This document shows, in pieces, positions 32,812 through 41,935 of a stretch of 64,000 nt of DNA. Each line of letters starts with the position of its first letter. Position 1 is the first letter of the stretch. Under the pieces are notes generated by a model. It made no database searches. It worked only from the letters and a program-made list of their open reading frames with translations, and was not told the DNA's origin. The position numbers and the translations under genes are program-made. Origin of the DNA: an uncultured bacterium (GTDB lineage Bacteria > Patescibacteriota > Saccharimonadia > Saccharimonadales > Saccharimonadaceae); contig CAIJKY010000009.1 of the NCBI GenBank assembly GCA_903821365.1, positions 1 through 64,000 of the forward strand. Direction: 5' to 3'.

Positions 32812-34116
32812 ATGGGGTTTACTAAGATGACTGTGCGCGATGCGCCGCTGTATGGCAAAACGGTGCTGGTCCGCGCTGACTATAACGTACCGCTTGCGCA
32901 TAATGGCGACACAATTACTATTCACGATGATTATCGCATTGCGATGTCGCTCCCGACAATACAATATCTTCGTGAGCAAAATTGTACGGTTGTCATATGC
33001 GCACATCTCGGCCGCCCCGATGGGGCTCCTAAGCCTGAATTATCGCTTGAGCCGATTGCGCAACGCCTGGCTGACTTCTTGCATGCGCCAGTCCATTTTG
33101 TGCCAGCGACAATTGGTGACACTGTGACGCAAACGATCAAAAGCTTGCCACACGGTAGCGTTGTGTTGCTAGAAAACTTGCGCTTCCATCCAGAAGAAGA
33201 GGCAAATGATGAGCAGTTTGCGCGGGCGCTTGCTCGAGACAGCACTGCTGATTATTTTGTTCAGGATGGGTTTGGTGTCGTGCATCGGGCTCATGCAAGT
33301 ACAGACGCGGTGACGCACTACTTGCCGAGTGTCGCGGGTTTGCTTGTCGAGCGAGAGTGTACCATTCTTGATAAAGTTGCTCATCATCCTGCTCGACCGT
33401 TCGCGGTAGTGCTTGGCGGAGCTAAGATATCGGATAAAATTGGCTTGGTACAGGATTTTGTCAAAAAAGCCGACAAGGTAGTCATCGGCGGTGCAATGGC
33501 TAATAACTTTTTGGCTTGGGCGGGTTATCCAATCGGTGCGAGTAAATTTGACGAAGACGCCTCAAAAATCGTTGATGGGATCATGGAAGTTATTTGTGGT
33601 GATCAGCATGATCACAAAATGTGTGTGGGCTCAAATAAAAAATTGCTCTTACCAGTTGATGTCGCAGTGACAAAGCAGATAACCGACGATATGAGTCAGG
33701 CTAAACGTGTCGTAAAAACGCTTGATGCGGTTGCGGACGATGACATTATCGTCGACTTGGGGGACGCCAGTATCGCAGCCCTCCCAGGCTTCTTAGATGG
33801 CAGCAAAACTGTTCTCTGGAATGGCACGCTTGGCTATGCTGAAGCACCGGCTTTTGCAAACGGCTCGGCTGCACTTGCTCAGTGGCTTGCAGACAACCGT
33901 TTGAAACTTGAAAGTGTCGTTGGTGGAGGCGACACGGCCGACTTTGTCCTTAAATGGGACACTAAAAAACATGGCGCGAGCTTTACGCATGTCTCAACTG
34001 GTGGCGGCGCTAGTCTTGAGCTGTTATCGGGAGAAAAATTACCAGGAATAGAGGCTTTACTCAACAAAAGTAAGCATCCATCGATAGACAAAAAAGCTAG
34101 CCATACAGTACACTAA
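32812..34116 (+). CDS. pgk: Phosphoglycerate kinase
   Basis: 434 aa, slightly longer than usual because of a tail after residue 410. VRADYNVPL, HLGRPDG, ENLRFHPEE, GGAKISDK and GGGDTADF are all present. It transfers phosphate from 1,3-bisphosphoglycerate to ADP. It is followed after 11 bases by tpiA, a common glycolytic pairing; no gapdh is next to it. Confidence 0.97.
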   Translation: MGFTKMTVRDAPLYGKTVLVRADYNVPLAHNGDTITIHDDYRIAMSLPTIQYLREQNCTVVICAHLGRPDGAPKPELSLEPIAQRLADFLHAPVHFVPATIGDTVTQTIKSLPHGSVVLLENLRFHPEEEANDEQFARALARDSTADYFVQDGFGVVHRAHASTDAVTHYLPSVAGLLVERECTILDKVAHHPARPFAVVLGGAKISDKIGLVQDFVKKADKVVIGGAMANNFLAWAGYPIGASKFDEDASKIVDGIMEVICGDQHDHKMCVGSNKKLLLPVDVAVTKQITDDMSQAKRVVKTLDAVADDDIIVDLGDASIAALPGFLDGSKTVLWNGTLGYAEAPAFANGSAALAQWLADNRLKLESVVGGGDTADFVLKWDTKKHGASFTHVSTGGGASLELLSGEKLPGIEALLNKSKHPSIDKKASHTVH

Positions 34117-34127
34117 GGGTAAGCATT

Positions 34128-34892
34128 ATGAACACTCACAAAACATTGATCGTCGGAAATTGGAAAATGCACTTCACTATTGGTGAATCAAGCATGTTTA
34201 TTCGCAAACTTGAAGAACAGCTAAAAATACCATCAAGTGTTGAAGTTGTTGTTGCTCCTACAACACTTGCACTACAGTCGGTCAGCTTGCAGTTAAAGCA
34301 TCATCGAAAGTTTAAGCTTGCTGCGCAAAATTGTTTTTGGCGTGATTTTGGCGCATATACTGGTGAAGTCTCTGCGCACATGCTAAGGGGCCTGACGCAA
34401 TATGTCATCATTGGCCACTCAGAACGTCGTCATGCCTTCGGCGAGATCGATAAAGATATTAGGCTAAAGGTCCAAGCAGTCGTACGCAATCAAATGCAGC
34501 CTATTTTGTGTGTCGGCGAGACCGCCCAAGAACGCGCCGATGGCGACACTGGGTTTACGCTCCATGATCAAGTAACGGCCGGACTCGCTAATATTACTTC
34601 TGAAGAAATGCACCGCATCGTTATTGCTTACGAACCTGTTTGGGCAATTGGTACAGGCGAAAATGCCAAGACTACTGATGTCGCAGCTGCGATGAAACTC
34701 ATCCGTAAACAAGTAAAAGATTTATTTGGCAAACAAGCCTCGCTTGATCTGCGATTGCTATACGGCGGCAGCGTCGATGGCGCAAATGCAACACAGTACC
34801 TGGCGTTGCCTGATGTTGATGGTCTATTAGTTGGCGGCGCAAGCCTCAAGCCTGAAGTATTCGGCGACATCATTGCTTCGGCGAAAAGTTGA
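34128..34892 (+). CDS. tpiA: Triosephosphate isomerase
   Basis: 254 aa. NWKMH (12-16) provides the catalytic Lys, GHSERRHAFGE the catalytic His, and YEPVWAIGTG the catalytic Glu and flexible loop; LLYGGSVDG binds phosphate. It interconverts dihydroxyacetone phosphate and glyceraldehyde 3-phosphate. It shares the pgk transcript. Confidence 0.97.
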   Translation: MNTHKTLIVGNWKMHFTIGESSMFIRKLEEQLKIPSSVEVVVAPTTLALQSVSLQLKHHRKFKLAAQNCFWRDFGAYTGEVSAHMLRGLTQYVIIGHSERRHAFGEIDKDIRLKVQAVVRNQMQPILCVGETAQERADGDTGFTLHDQVTAGLANITSEEMHRIVIAYEPVWAIGTGENAKTTDVAAAMKLIRKQVKDLFGKQASLDLRLLYGGSVDGANATQYLALPDVDGLLVGGASLKPEVFGDIIASAKS

Positions 34893-34976
34893 GTAACCAT
34901 GGACGTTTGTAGTACAGTATCTATAAGCATAAACAAAACACGTGTAACCACGAAAACAATTAGGGTGTGGAAATAA

Positions 34977-36155
34977 ATGAAAGATCTCGATTTCGACGAA
35001 CTGGATAAAGCGATTAGTAGTGTGTTGACGCCAGATAGCGCTCCAAAAGATGACGCTTCAAGCGATGAGACTTCGGCATCGCCAGCATTGGTTGAAACGT
35101 CGAACAAAACAGTAGCGGTAACCACTCCTGCGCCGGCAGACAAGCCATCGCCAAAGCCGCTCGTTTCTCCACGCCGCTCGATTAATCGCGGTACTGCTGC
35201 AGGCCGTCCGTTTGCTGACATTGTTGCACCAACTAAAGCTTCGAAGCCAACAACTCGCCAAGCACCGACAATCGAGCCAGTTACCGAGCCGGTCACTGCT
35301 CCTGTTGTTGTCAACGAATTAGCAGTTGATACTCTACCTAGTGCGCCGAAGCCTGCAAGCGACGACATGGTGCTGAGCCGACTTGAACTTGAAGAGCCGC
35401 AAGCAATACAAAGCGACGTGGTGGTTGAAACTCCGCAGAATACGCCAGCACCAAGTGAGACCTTCGCTCGTTTTGACTCGCTATCGAAGAACAGTTTTGA
35501 TATTGATGCACCAGCACCAGTGCAGGAAGACACTAAGCAAGAAGATGTAGACGAAAAAACTCCAGCACTTGCTGGCCTCAATGACCTTGAGTCAAGCGAC
35601 AATGCTGTAGATACAGTGCCGGATGCTGCGCCAGTGTCGCCATTTTTAGAAGATACGCATGTCGAAAAGCGTCCTTTAGGGAGTTTGCGTAGTGCTGATG
35701 AACTAGCGGAAACTGCAACTGAACCTCACCATTTTTGGGCTGATGCGCCCGATCCAACAAAAGATGAAACTGCGTCAGTCGATGCGCCTGTTGCCGAAGA
35801 GCACGCAGATATTGACCACCGCTTGCCTGAACACGGTACTGCTGACAAGCCAGTTTTTGGAAGTAGTGCCACGACGCCACCGATACACACGGCAGCGAGC
35901 GGTGCTGCTACGCTTGGTGCGACTTCTATCGCCCAGCAATACAAAGTTGATGCTCAGCGACCACCTGCGCCTGGTAGCCACGCGCCATTTGATACAAGTG
36001 AGTATCATGCTGCACTGTCAGATAGCGCGCCTGCAGAGCATTCAAAGCGTATCGATAAAACAATGATGATCGCTATCGTTATCTTTGTTATCGCTGTTAT
36101 AATTGCTGTCGCGGTCTATTTTTACGGCGACACACTCAGAAGTTTATTGCCGTAA
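34977..36155 (+). CDS. Acidic low-complexity protein with C-terminal membrane anchor
   Basis: 392 aa. It starts MKDLDFDELDKAISSVL, then an Ala/Pro/Thr/Asp/Glu-rich disordered body (about 20-355), and ends with one membrane helix (about 361-383) and a short tail, so the bulk lies in the cytoplasm. Similar tail-anchored disordered proteins are frequent in this lineage, but no function is known to me. GGTGTGGAAA precedes the ATG. The next gene, a helicase, has its own start signals 40 bases on. Confidence 0.6.
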   Translation: MKDLDFDELDKAISSVLTPDSAPKDDASSDETSASPALVETSNKTVAVTTPAPADKPSPKPLVSPRRSINRGTAAGRPFADIVAPTKASKPTTRQAPTIEPVTEPVTAPVVVNELAVDTLPSAPKPASDDMVLSRLELEEPQAIQSDVVVETPQNTPAPSETFARFDSLSKNSFDIDAPAPVQEDTKQEDVDEKTPALAGLNDLESSDNAVDTVPDAAPVSPFLEDTHVEKRPLGSLRSADELAETATEPHHFWADAPDPTKDETASVDAPVAEEHADIDHRLPEHGTADKPVFGSSATTPPIHTAASGAATLGATSIAQQYKVDAQRPPAPGSHAPFDTSEYHAALSDSAPAEHSKRIDKTMMIAIVIFVIAVIIAVAVYFYGDTLRSLLP

Positions 36156-36181
36156 CGCCGCATTTTGCGACGTTCAAGTGC

Positions 36182-36197
36182 TACAATACATAGCGTG
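36182..36197 (+). promoter_or_regulatory. -10 element and leaderless GTG start of the helicase gene
   Basis: TACAAT (36182-36187) is seven bases before GTG 36195, where homology to UvrD begins, and there is no Shine-Dalgarno. It argues against an upstream TTG at 36165. Confidence 0.55.
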
Positions 36198-38339
36198 CAT
36201 TATCTACTCGAAGGGTTAAACGAAGAGCAGCAAAAAGCGGTCGTTCATGGCGACGGCCCGTTACTTATATTGGCAGGCGCTGGCTCTGGTAAGACAAAAA
36301 CACTGACGCATAGAATCGCTTATCTAGTTTCAGAAAAAGCAGTTGGCCCCGAACGCATACTCGCCGTAACATTTACTAATAAAGCTGCAAAAGAGATGCG
36401 AGAACGGCTCGGCTTACTTGTTGGTCAAGATGGCTCAAACCGCTCATTTATGCCATGGATGGGTACGTTTCACTCTATATGTGTGCGTATGCTGCGCTAC
36501 GACGGCGAACAGATTGGTATCCCACGCAATTTTGTTATTCTTGACGATGCCGATAGATTGAGCCTCGTGCGCGAAGCAATGAAGCAGCTGCATATCAGCG
36601 AAAAGACGTTTACGCCACGAAGCGTATTGAGCATGATCAGTAGCGCCAAAAACGAACTTGTTACCGCAGAAGAATATGGCGCAACAGCGCACTTGCCATT
36701 GCAAAAAGCGGTCGCAGATATATATCCTGCCTATGAAAAAGCCCGGAAGTTGGCTGCGGCGCTTGATTTCGATGACTTGATTGCCGACGCGGCGAGATTG
36801 CTGAAAAGCTCACCCGAGCTGCGCATTGCCTGGCGTCGCCGCTTTGAATATATATTGATCGATGAGTATCAGGATACAAATGCAGCCCAGTACCAGTTGG
36901 TGCGCTTACTGGTCAATGATCGCAACAATATCTGCGTTGTCGGTGATGACTGGCAGAGTATTTACAGTTGGCGTGGGGCTGATTTTACTAATATCCTTCG
37001 CTTTGAACGTGATTTTCCAGGAACCCAAGTTATCAAGCTTGAGCAGAATTATCGTTCAACAAAAGCAATTCTTGATGCGGCGCACAGTGTTATCACGAAA
37101 AATGATAATCGCTCCGACAAAAAGCTTTGGACCAATGCTGCCGGTGGTAAGCCGGTGCAGATCGTACCTGTGGGCTCGGAGACGCAAGAAGGTGAGGTGA
37201 TCGTCAGTCGTATAAAGATGGCGGTTGAAGCGGGAATGCGTAAGCTCAGCGACTACGCAGTGCTTTATCGAACAAACGCACAAAGCCGCAGCATCGAAGA
37301 AGCGTTTATCCGTTATGGCGTTCCATATCGCGTTGTCGGTGGTGTACGGTTTTATGATCGCAAAGAAATCAAAGATGTTATGGCCTATTTACGCTTGCTG
37401 TATCAGTCAAGCGACCGCGCAGCTTTTCTGCGGGTGGCGAATGTTCCGGCTCGTGGCATTGGCGCGGTATCGTTGGGTAGATTTTTAGATTGGCAAGCAG
37501 AGAGCGGTGCAACAATTGTTGATGCCCTTGCTCGCGCTGACGAGTGCCCAAAGCTAACCGCTAAAGCTAAGCTTGCGCTTTTGGATTTGGGTGCGACATT
37601 ATTACGATTACAGCCTCAAATAGAAACGTTACCACTGCAAGAGCTCTTGGAATTACTCATATCACGTATTAATTTTATGAACTATCTTGATGATGGCACG
37701 CCGCAGGCCGAAAGCCGCAAAGAAAACGTTGAAGAGCTTATGTCGGTCGCCCGTGAATATAGTGATATGGGGCTTGCAGGCTTTTTGGAAGAGGTGGCGC
37801 TTGTGTCCGACCTTGATAATCTAGAGGCAGGAGCCGCAGCGGTCACGATGATGACGCTCCATGCTGCGAAAGGTTTAGAGTTCCCAGCAGTCTTTATGAT
37901 CGGCATGGAGGAGGGGATTTTCCCTCATTCTCGAGCACTATATGAGCCATCCGAAATGGAAGAGGAGCGACGCTTATGCTATGTGGGCATGACACGCGCC
38001 AAAGAAGAATTATATATGACAAGTGCTGCCTCACGGCTACTGTTTGGCATGACGCAGCGTAATCCACCATCACGCTTCTTGAGTGACATCGATGGTGGTG
38101 CTGCGCTTGCACAAGCCTTTCCGCCGTTTGAAGGATTTGCTCCAACTAACATGCCTGAGGATGGCGAGCCTTACTTTGAGGCCGAAGATGATGGCGGCTT
38201 GAAGCCTGGAGATAAAGTCCGACATCAACTATTTGGCGTTGGTACAGTGCAGACGCTTGATGGCATGAATGCTACCATTGCTTTTGCTCGTGGCACCAAG
38301 ATGCTTAATATCGCCTTTGCGCCTCTTGAGCGTGCATGA
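36195..38339 (+). CDS. UvrD/PcrA-type superfamily 1A DNA helicase
   Basis: 714 aa from GTG 36195. LNEEQQKAV (8-16) is the Q-motif, LAGAGSGKT (26-34) is motif I, IDEYQDTN motif II, GDDWQSIYSWRGA motif III, and TMMTLHAAKGLEFPAV and YVGMTRAKEELYM motifs V-VI. It translocates 3' to 5' in repair and replication restart. The C-terminal 60 residues form a small beta domain (GDKVRHQLFGVGTV) typical of PcrA/UvrD. The exact paralogue cannot be settled by eye. Confidence 0.94.
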   Translation: MHYLLEGLNEEQQKAVVHGDGPLLILAGAGSGKTKTLTHRIAYLVSEKAVGPERILAVTFTNKAAKEMRERLGLLVGQDGSNRSFMPWMGTFHSICVRMLRYDGEQIGIPRNFVILDDADRLSLVREAMKQLHISEKTFTPRSVLSMISSAKNELVTAEEYGATAHLPLQKAVADIYPAYEKARKLAAALDFDDLIADAARLLKSSPELRIAWRRRFEYILIDEYQDTNAAQYQLVRLLVNDRNNICVVGDDWQSIYSWRGADFTNILRFERDFPGTQVIKLEQNYRSTKAILDAAHSVITKNDNRSDKKLWTNAAGGKPVQIVPVGSETQEGEVIVSRIKMAVEAGMRKLSDYAVLYRTNAQSRSIEEAFIRYGVPYRVVGGVRFYDRKEIKDVMAYLRLLYQSSDRAAFLRVANVPARGIGAVSLGRFLDWQAESGATIVDALARADECPKLTAKAKLALLDLGATLLRLQPQIETLPLQELLELLISRINFMNYLDDGTPQAESRKENVEELMSVAREYSDMGLAGFLEEVALVSDLDNLEAGAAAVTMMTLHAAKGLEFPAVFMIGMEEGIFPHSRALYEPSEMEEERRLCYVGMTRAKEELYMTSAASRLLFGMTQRNPPSRFLSDIDGGAALAQAFPPFEGFAPTNMPEDGEPYFEAEDDGGLKPGDKVRHQLFGVGTVQTLDGMNATIAFARGTKMLNIAFAPLERA

Positions 38340-38347
38340 TCGAGATA

Positions 38348-38370
38348 GTGGTCATCGTTAGTTTGACCAC
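38348..38370. terminator. Hairpin after the helicase gene
   Basis: GTGGTCA (38348-38354) pairs with TGACCAC (38364-38370) across nine bases, eight bases after the stop. No T run follows, so termination is uncertain. Confidence 0.3.
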
Positions 38371-38458
38371 CTGTTCCTGGGGATAAATCCTACCGCCCTC
38401 TTTACGACTCTGATATACTAGCTTCTAGCGTCCGTGAGAGGATCGTCTTACATCATTT

Positions 38459-39595
38459 ATGATACATCGAAAATTATTTATTTCCGTGGGTGTGCTTATG
38501 TCTGTAGCTGGCCTTGCATTGGCAGTTACTGGCTTGTTCTCGCAACCTGCAGTAGCGGCCAATCAAAGGGTTGTTACTATCCATGACCGTGGCACTGATC
38601 GTACGTTCGCAACTGATGCTGCATCTGTTGGTGAAGCCTTGCAGCGTGCAGGCGTCACGCTTAGCCCATCTGACTCAATTGAGCCAGCGGCAACCACCGA
38701 ACTCACCGCTCCTGCTTATACCGTCAATGTCTACCGAGCCCGCCCGGTAACTATTATTGATGGCGCAACGCGAACCGAAGTGATGAGTCCATACCAGAGT
38801 GCACGTTCAATCGTGACTGGTGCAAAAATCGAGCTGTACCCTGAAGATAGTGTTTCAATGCAGCGTATTGATGATTTCGTTGGCGACGATAGCGTAGGAT
38901 TAAAGCTTGAGATTAAGCGCGCTACTCCTGTAACTATTGTGCTCTATGGCACGCAGACAACTATTCGCACAAATGCCACAACAGTCGGCGGTTTATTAAA
39001 AGAAAAGCGAATTGTGCTTGGCAAAGATGATGGCACCTCACTTACTGCTGATACAAAGTTGACGCCAAATATCATCGTTGATGTCTGGCGCAACGGTGTC
39101 CAAACAAAGACCGAGGAACAAACGGTGGCGTTTGATACTGAAATAATTCAAGATGCAGATAAAGAGACGAGCTTTAAAGAAATCCGCGAAGCTGGCACGC
39201 CAGGCAAGAAGCTCGTTACTTACGAAGTGACATTGAAAAATGGCCAAGAAACTGGTCGTAAAGAGATTCAAAGCGTTGTCACCGAAGCGCCAAAGAAACA
39301 AGTTCAGGTTGTCGGTGCAAAACGTCCAAACCTCGATGCTGATTTTGCCTCAGCACTTGCACGACTTCGTGGTTGTGAAGCGGGTGGCAGGTACGATCGT
39401 AATAGCGGCAATGGATACTATGGCGCATACCAGTATGATCGTAGCACCTGGGCAAACTATGGTGGTTATGCGGTGCCAAGCGATGCACCAGCTGCCGTGC
39501 AAGATGCGAAAGCGGCAGAGACATATGCTCGACGCGGATGGCAACCATGGCCATCATGTAGCCGCAGCCTTGGCTTACAGGACGCCTACCGATAG
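38459..39595 (+). CDS. Resuscitation-promoting-factor-like transglycosylase (DUF348-G5-Rpf)
   Basis: 378 aa. A signal anchor (about 6-34) is followed by three DUF348-like repeats (about 37-205), a G5 domain (about 208-285) and an Rpf-type catalytic domain (298-378): LRGCEAGGRYDRNSGNGYYG with catalytic Glu307, ending RRGWQPWPSCSRSLGL. The architecture is that of actinobacterial RpfB, which cleaves peptidoglycan and stimulates dormant cells. As in actinobacteria, rsmA follows directly. TATACT (38412-38417) and an AGAGGA site give a leader of about 35 bases. Confidence 0.94.
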   Translation: MIHRKLFISVGVLMSVAGLALAVTGLFSQPAVAANQRVVTIHDRGTDRTFATDAASVGEALQRAGVTLSPSDSIEPAATTELTAPAYTVNVYRARPVTIIDGATRTEVMSPYQSARSIVTGAKIELYPEDSVSMQRIDDFVGDDSVGLKLEIKRATPVTIVLYGTQTTIRTNATTVGGLLKEKRIVLGKDDGTSLTADTKLTPNIIVDVWRNGVQTKTEEQTVAFDTEIIQDADKETSFKEIREAGTPGKKLVTYEVTLKNGQETGRKEIQSVVTEAPKKQVQVVGAKRPNLDADFASALARLRGCEAGGRYDRNSGNGYYGAYQYDRSTWANYGGYAVPSDAPAAVQDAKAAETYARRGWQPWPSCSRSLGLQDAYR

Positions 39596-39613
39596 TTTCT
39601 AGTAATCGTTCTT

Positions 39614-40402
39614 ATGTCAAAAGCTGTACTCCCCGACAAATCTCTTGGCCAACATTGGCTGTTTGATGACGCTGCATTGCAGCACATCGTTGATTTTGCT
39701 GACGTGACGGCCGCCGATACGGTGTTTGAAATAGGACCAGGCAAAGGGCCTTTAACCCGAGTATTGCTTAAGCGCGGTGCTCAAGTAACTGCGCTTGAAT
39801 TTGACGCGGCATTGGCGCGTGGCTTAAAGTTGAGCATGACATCAAAGAATCTTAATGTTATGCATGGCGACATCTTGCACTACGATTTCTCAACTTTGCC
39901 AGCAGGCTATAAGGTGGTTGCAAACGTACCGTATTATATTACGAGCAAGATAGTGCGCTTATTGCTCGAATCAAATCACCCACCAAAAAGTGCGACTTTG
40001 TTGGTGCAAAAGGAAGTTGCCGAACGTCTTGCAGCTGAGCCTGGTTCAATGAGCTTGCTATCAGTGTCGGCTCAGTTCTACGCTAATATATCGCTTGGTG
40101 CAGTTGTTGGTCGTGAACTATTTGAGCCAGCACCGAAGGTCGATTCTCAGGTAGTTAAGCTCGATTACACGGGAGCAAAGTTCACCGATATCGATCAAAA
40201 ATTGTTCTTCCGTGTCGTTAAGGCTGGTTTTGCTGAACGTCGCAAGAAGTTGCGTTCTAGTCTTGCGGGTGGTCTTCACCTCGAAAAGAGCACCATCGAT
40301 GCTATGCTACAAACACTTGGTATAGCATTGGAAGTGCGTGCACAAGAGTTAACGCTAGAGCAGTGGCATATGCTCACTCGCTATCTGGCAAAAGCATTGT
40401 AA
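39614..40402 (+). CDS. rsmA: 16S rRNA dimethyladenosine transferase
   Basis: 262 aa. The SAM motif EIGPGKG (39-45), acidic LEFDAA and the catalytic NVPYYIT (104-110) identify RsmA/KsgA, which dimethylates two adjacent adenines at the 3' end of 16S rRNA. The C-terminal helical domain (ERRKKLRSSL) is complete. It lies 18 bases after the Rpf gene; TAGTAA eight bases before the ATG could supply a separate leaderless start. Confidence 0.96.
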   Translation: MSKAVLPDKSLGQHWLFDDAALQHIVDFADVTAADTVFEIGPGKGPLTRVLLKRGAQVTALEFDAALARGLKLSMTSKNLNVMHGDILHYDFSTLPAGYKVVANVPYYITSKIVRLLLESNHPPKSATLLVQKEVAERLAAEPGSMSLLSVSAQFYANISLGAVVGRELFEPAPKVDSQVVKLDYTGAKFTDIDQKLFFRVVKAGFAERRKKLRSSLAGGLHLEKSTIDAMLQTLGIALEVRAQELTLEQWHMLTRYLAKAL

Positions 40403-40424
40403 TACAAGTACACTAAAGGACATT

Positions 40425-41150
40425 ATGTATCGACCTGGCAGGCTCTACTGTTTTTCACCACCTATCATGATACTGACATTTGTGATCGAGCTGGGGATAG
40501 CCTGTTATGTTGCGTATCGCTATCGTATGTCGGTTGCTGCTCGCTTGACCACGGCACTACTTGTCTTATTGGCTACATTTCAGCTGGCTGAGTTCATGGT
40601 CTGCGAAGGGGCGTTAGGCTTGAGTAGTCTCGGCTGGGCGCGCATTGGCTATGTCGCAATTACGCTCTTGCCGCCAATTGGCTTACATCTTGGTATGCAG
40701 ATTGCGCGACGCACAAATCGACCATTGCTTATGGCGGCGTATGGTTCCGGCATCGCTTTCGCAGTCTTCTTTATGTTCGTCGGGCATGGGATGCAAGGTA
40801 ATCAATGTCTTGGCAATTATGTTATTTTTCAGGTAGCACCAGCATCATTAATTCCGTACACAATGTATTATTACGGCTGGCTAGTGGCGAGTGTCGCAAT
40901 CGTCATGGGCATGGCGAAGACCATAACAAGCCCAGCTCGTCGATCAGCGCTGCGCTGGCTCGCTGCAGGGTACGCCTCTTTTATAGTGCCGACTACTCTT
41001 GTCAATATTGTTCAACCAGATACAATTGCGGGTATTCCAAGCATCATGTGCGGATTCGCAGTGATACTTGCAGTCATTATCTTGTTTAAAGTGGCGCCCC
41101 AGGCGCTCGATGCACACCCGTACCAAGCCCCGAAAAGGAGTAAAGCATGA
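40425..41150 (+). CDS. Seven-helix integral membrane protein
   Basis: 241 aa with about seven membrane helices and short loops, and a Cys pair (about 58 and 126) that may be extracytoplasmic. The helix pattern is reminiscent of the 7TM sensor region found before some histidine kinases, but no signalling domain is attached. AAAGGA lies six bases before the ATG. Its stop overlaps the next start (ATGA). No function could be assigned. Confidence 0.6.
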   Translation: MYRPGRLYCFSPPIMILTFVIELGIACYVAYRYRMSVAARLTTALLVLLATFQLAEFMVCEGALGLSSLGWARIGYVAITLLPPIGLHLGMQIARRTNRPLLMAAYGSGIAFAVFFMFVGHGMQGNQCLGNYVIFQVAPASLIPYTMYYYGWLVASVAIVMGMAKTITSPARRSALRWLAAGYASFIVPTTLVNIVQPDTIAGIPSIMCGFAVILAVIILFKVAPQALDAHPYQAPKRSKA

Positions 41151-41917
41151 CAATCGATGGTGAGAGCCCAACTATTTTTAAACATTTACCCGTTCAGGCA
41201 CAAGCTTCAAGCCTCGCCGACGGTGTTATGGGCTTTGGCCATGCGCCTGATGCGACTGTTGTCAACGACCGACGTCACTGGCTGAAGAGTCTCGGAATCA
41301 AGCTTGATGATACAACGCTCGTCCGTATCGCCTATGACGAAACCACTGATTATCGACGCATCACTACTGTAACGGATGCCGATCGTGGTAAAGGTATGGC
41401 CGATTTGCATAACCCAGTAGTTGCCGATGCATTGTTTACTGAGGAGCCGGCTCACGCGCTATTCTTGCCCTTGGCGGATTGTGGCGGCGTTGTTCTCTAC
41501 GATAGTCGTACGCGTGTACTTGGGTTGGCGCATCTTGGCCGGCATGCCACAATGGCTGGACTTGCCAAACAACTAATTGCTTATATGAGACAACGATTTA
41601 ATAGCAACCCGAGCGATATATCGATTTGGATTGGTCCAGCCATCGGTGGCGATTCATATATGCTTCACACTTTCGCGCTTGAGGATGAGCCCGAATGGCA
41701 ACCATATATCAAGCGCAAAAATGACGGTATCTATGTTGACCTCCAGGCGTACAATGTTGAGCAGTTTACTAGTGCTGGAGTTCCTAATGCTCAGATTGAA
41801 TGTACAAATGTTGATACGGCGACGCACCCAGCATATCCTTCGCATTATCGTTATCGTACGCATGGTGAACGCCAAAAGGCAGGACGATTCGCTATAGTTG
41901 CTCGTATGTCGAAATAA
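41147..41917 (+). CDS. YfiH/PgeF (laccase-domain) family protein, divergent
   Basis: 256 aa. PLADCGGVVLYD with Cys112, GLAHLGRHAT with His129, and GPAIGG with the following Asp and Asn residues place it in the YfiH/LACC1 family of multifunctional purine nucleoside enzymes, also described as correcting misadded amino acids in peptidoglycan precursors. The first zinc-site His, normally in a QVHG motif, is not evident; the aligned segment reads LVRIAYDE. Activity may therefore be altered. It is coupled to the membrane protein by ATGA overlap. Confidence 0.8.
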   Translation: MTIDGESPTIFKHLPVQAQASSLADGVMGFGHAPDATVVNDRRHWLKSLGIKLDDTTLVRIAYDETTDYRRITTVTDADRGKGMADLHNPVVADALFTEEPAHALFLPLADCGGVVLYDSRTRVLGLAHLGRHATMAGLAKQLIAYMRQRFNSNPSDISIWIGPAIGGDSYMLHTFALEDEPEWQPYIKRKNDGIYVDLQAYNVEQFTSAGVPNAQIECTNVDTATHPAYPSHYRYRTHGERQKAGRFAIVARMSK

Positions 41918-41920
41918 TGT

Positions 41921-41926
41921 TATAAT
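41921..41926 (+). promoter_or_regulatory. -10 element nine bases before ATG 41936
   Basis: TATAAT lies just after the previous stop. The next codon with coding support is ATG 41936, so at most two or three leader bases are expected. Confidence 0.5.
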
Positions 41927-41935
41927 TTGTCGATT

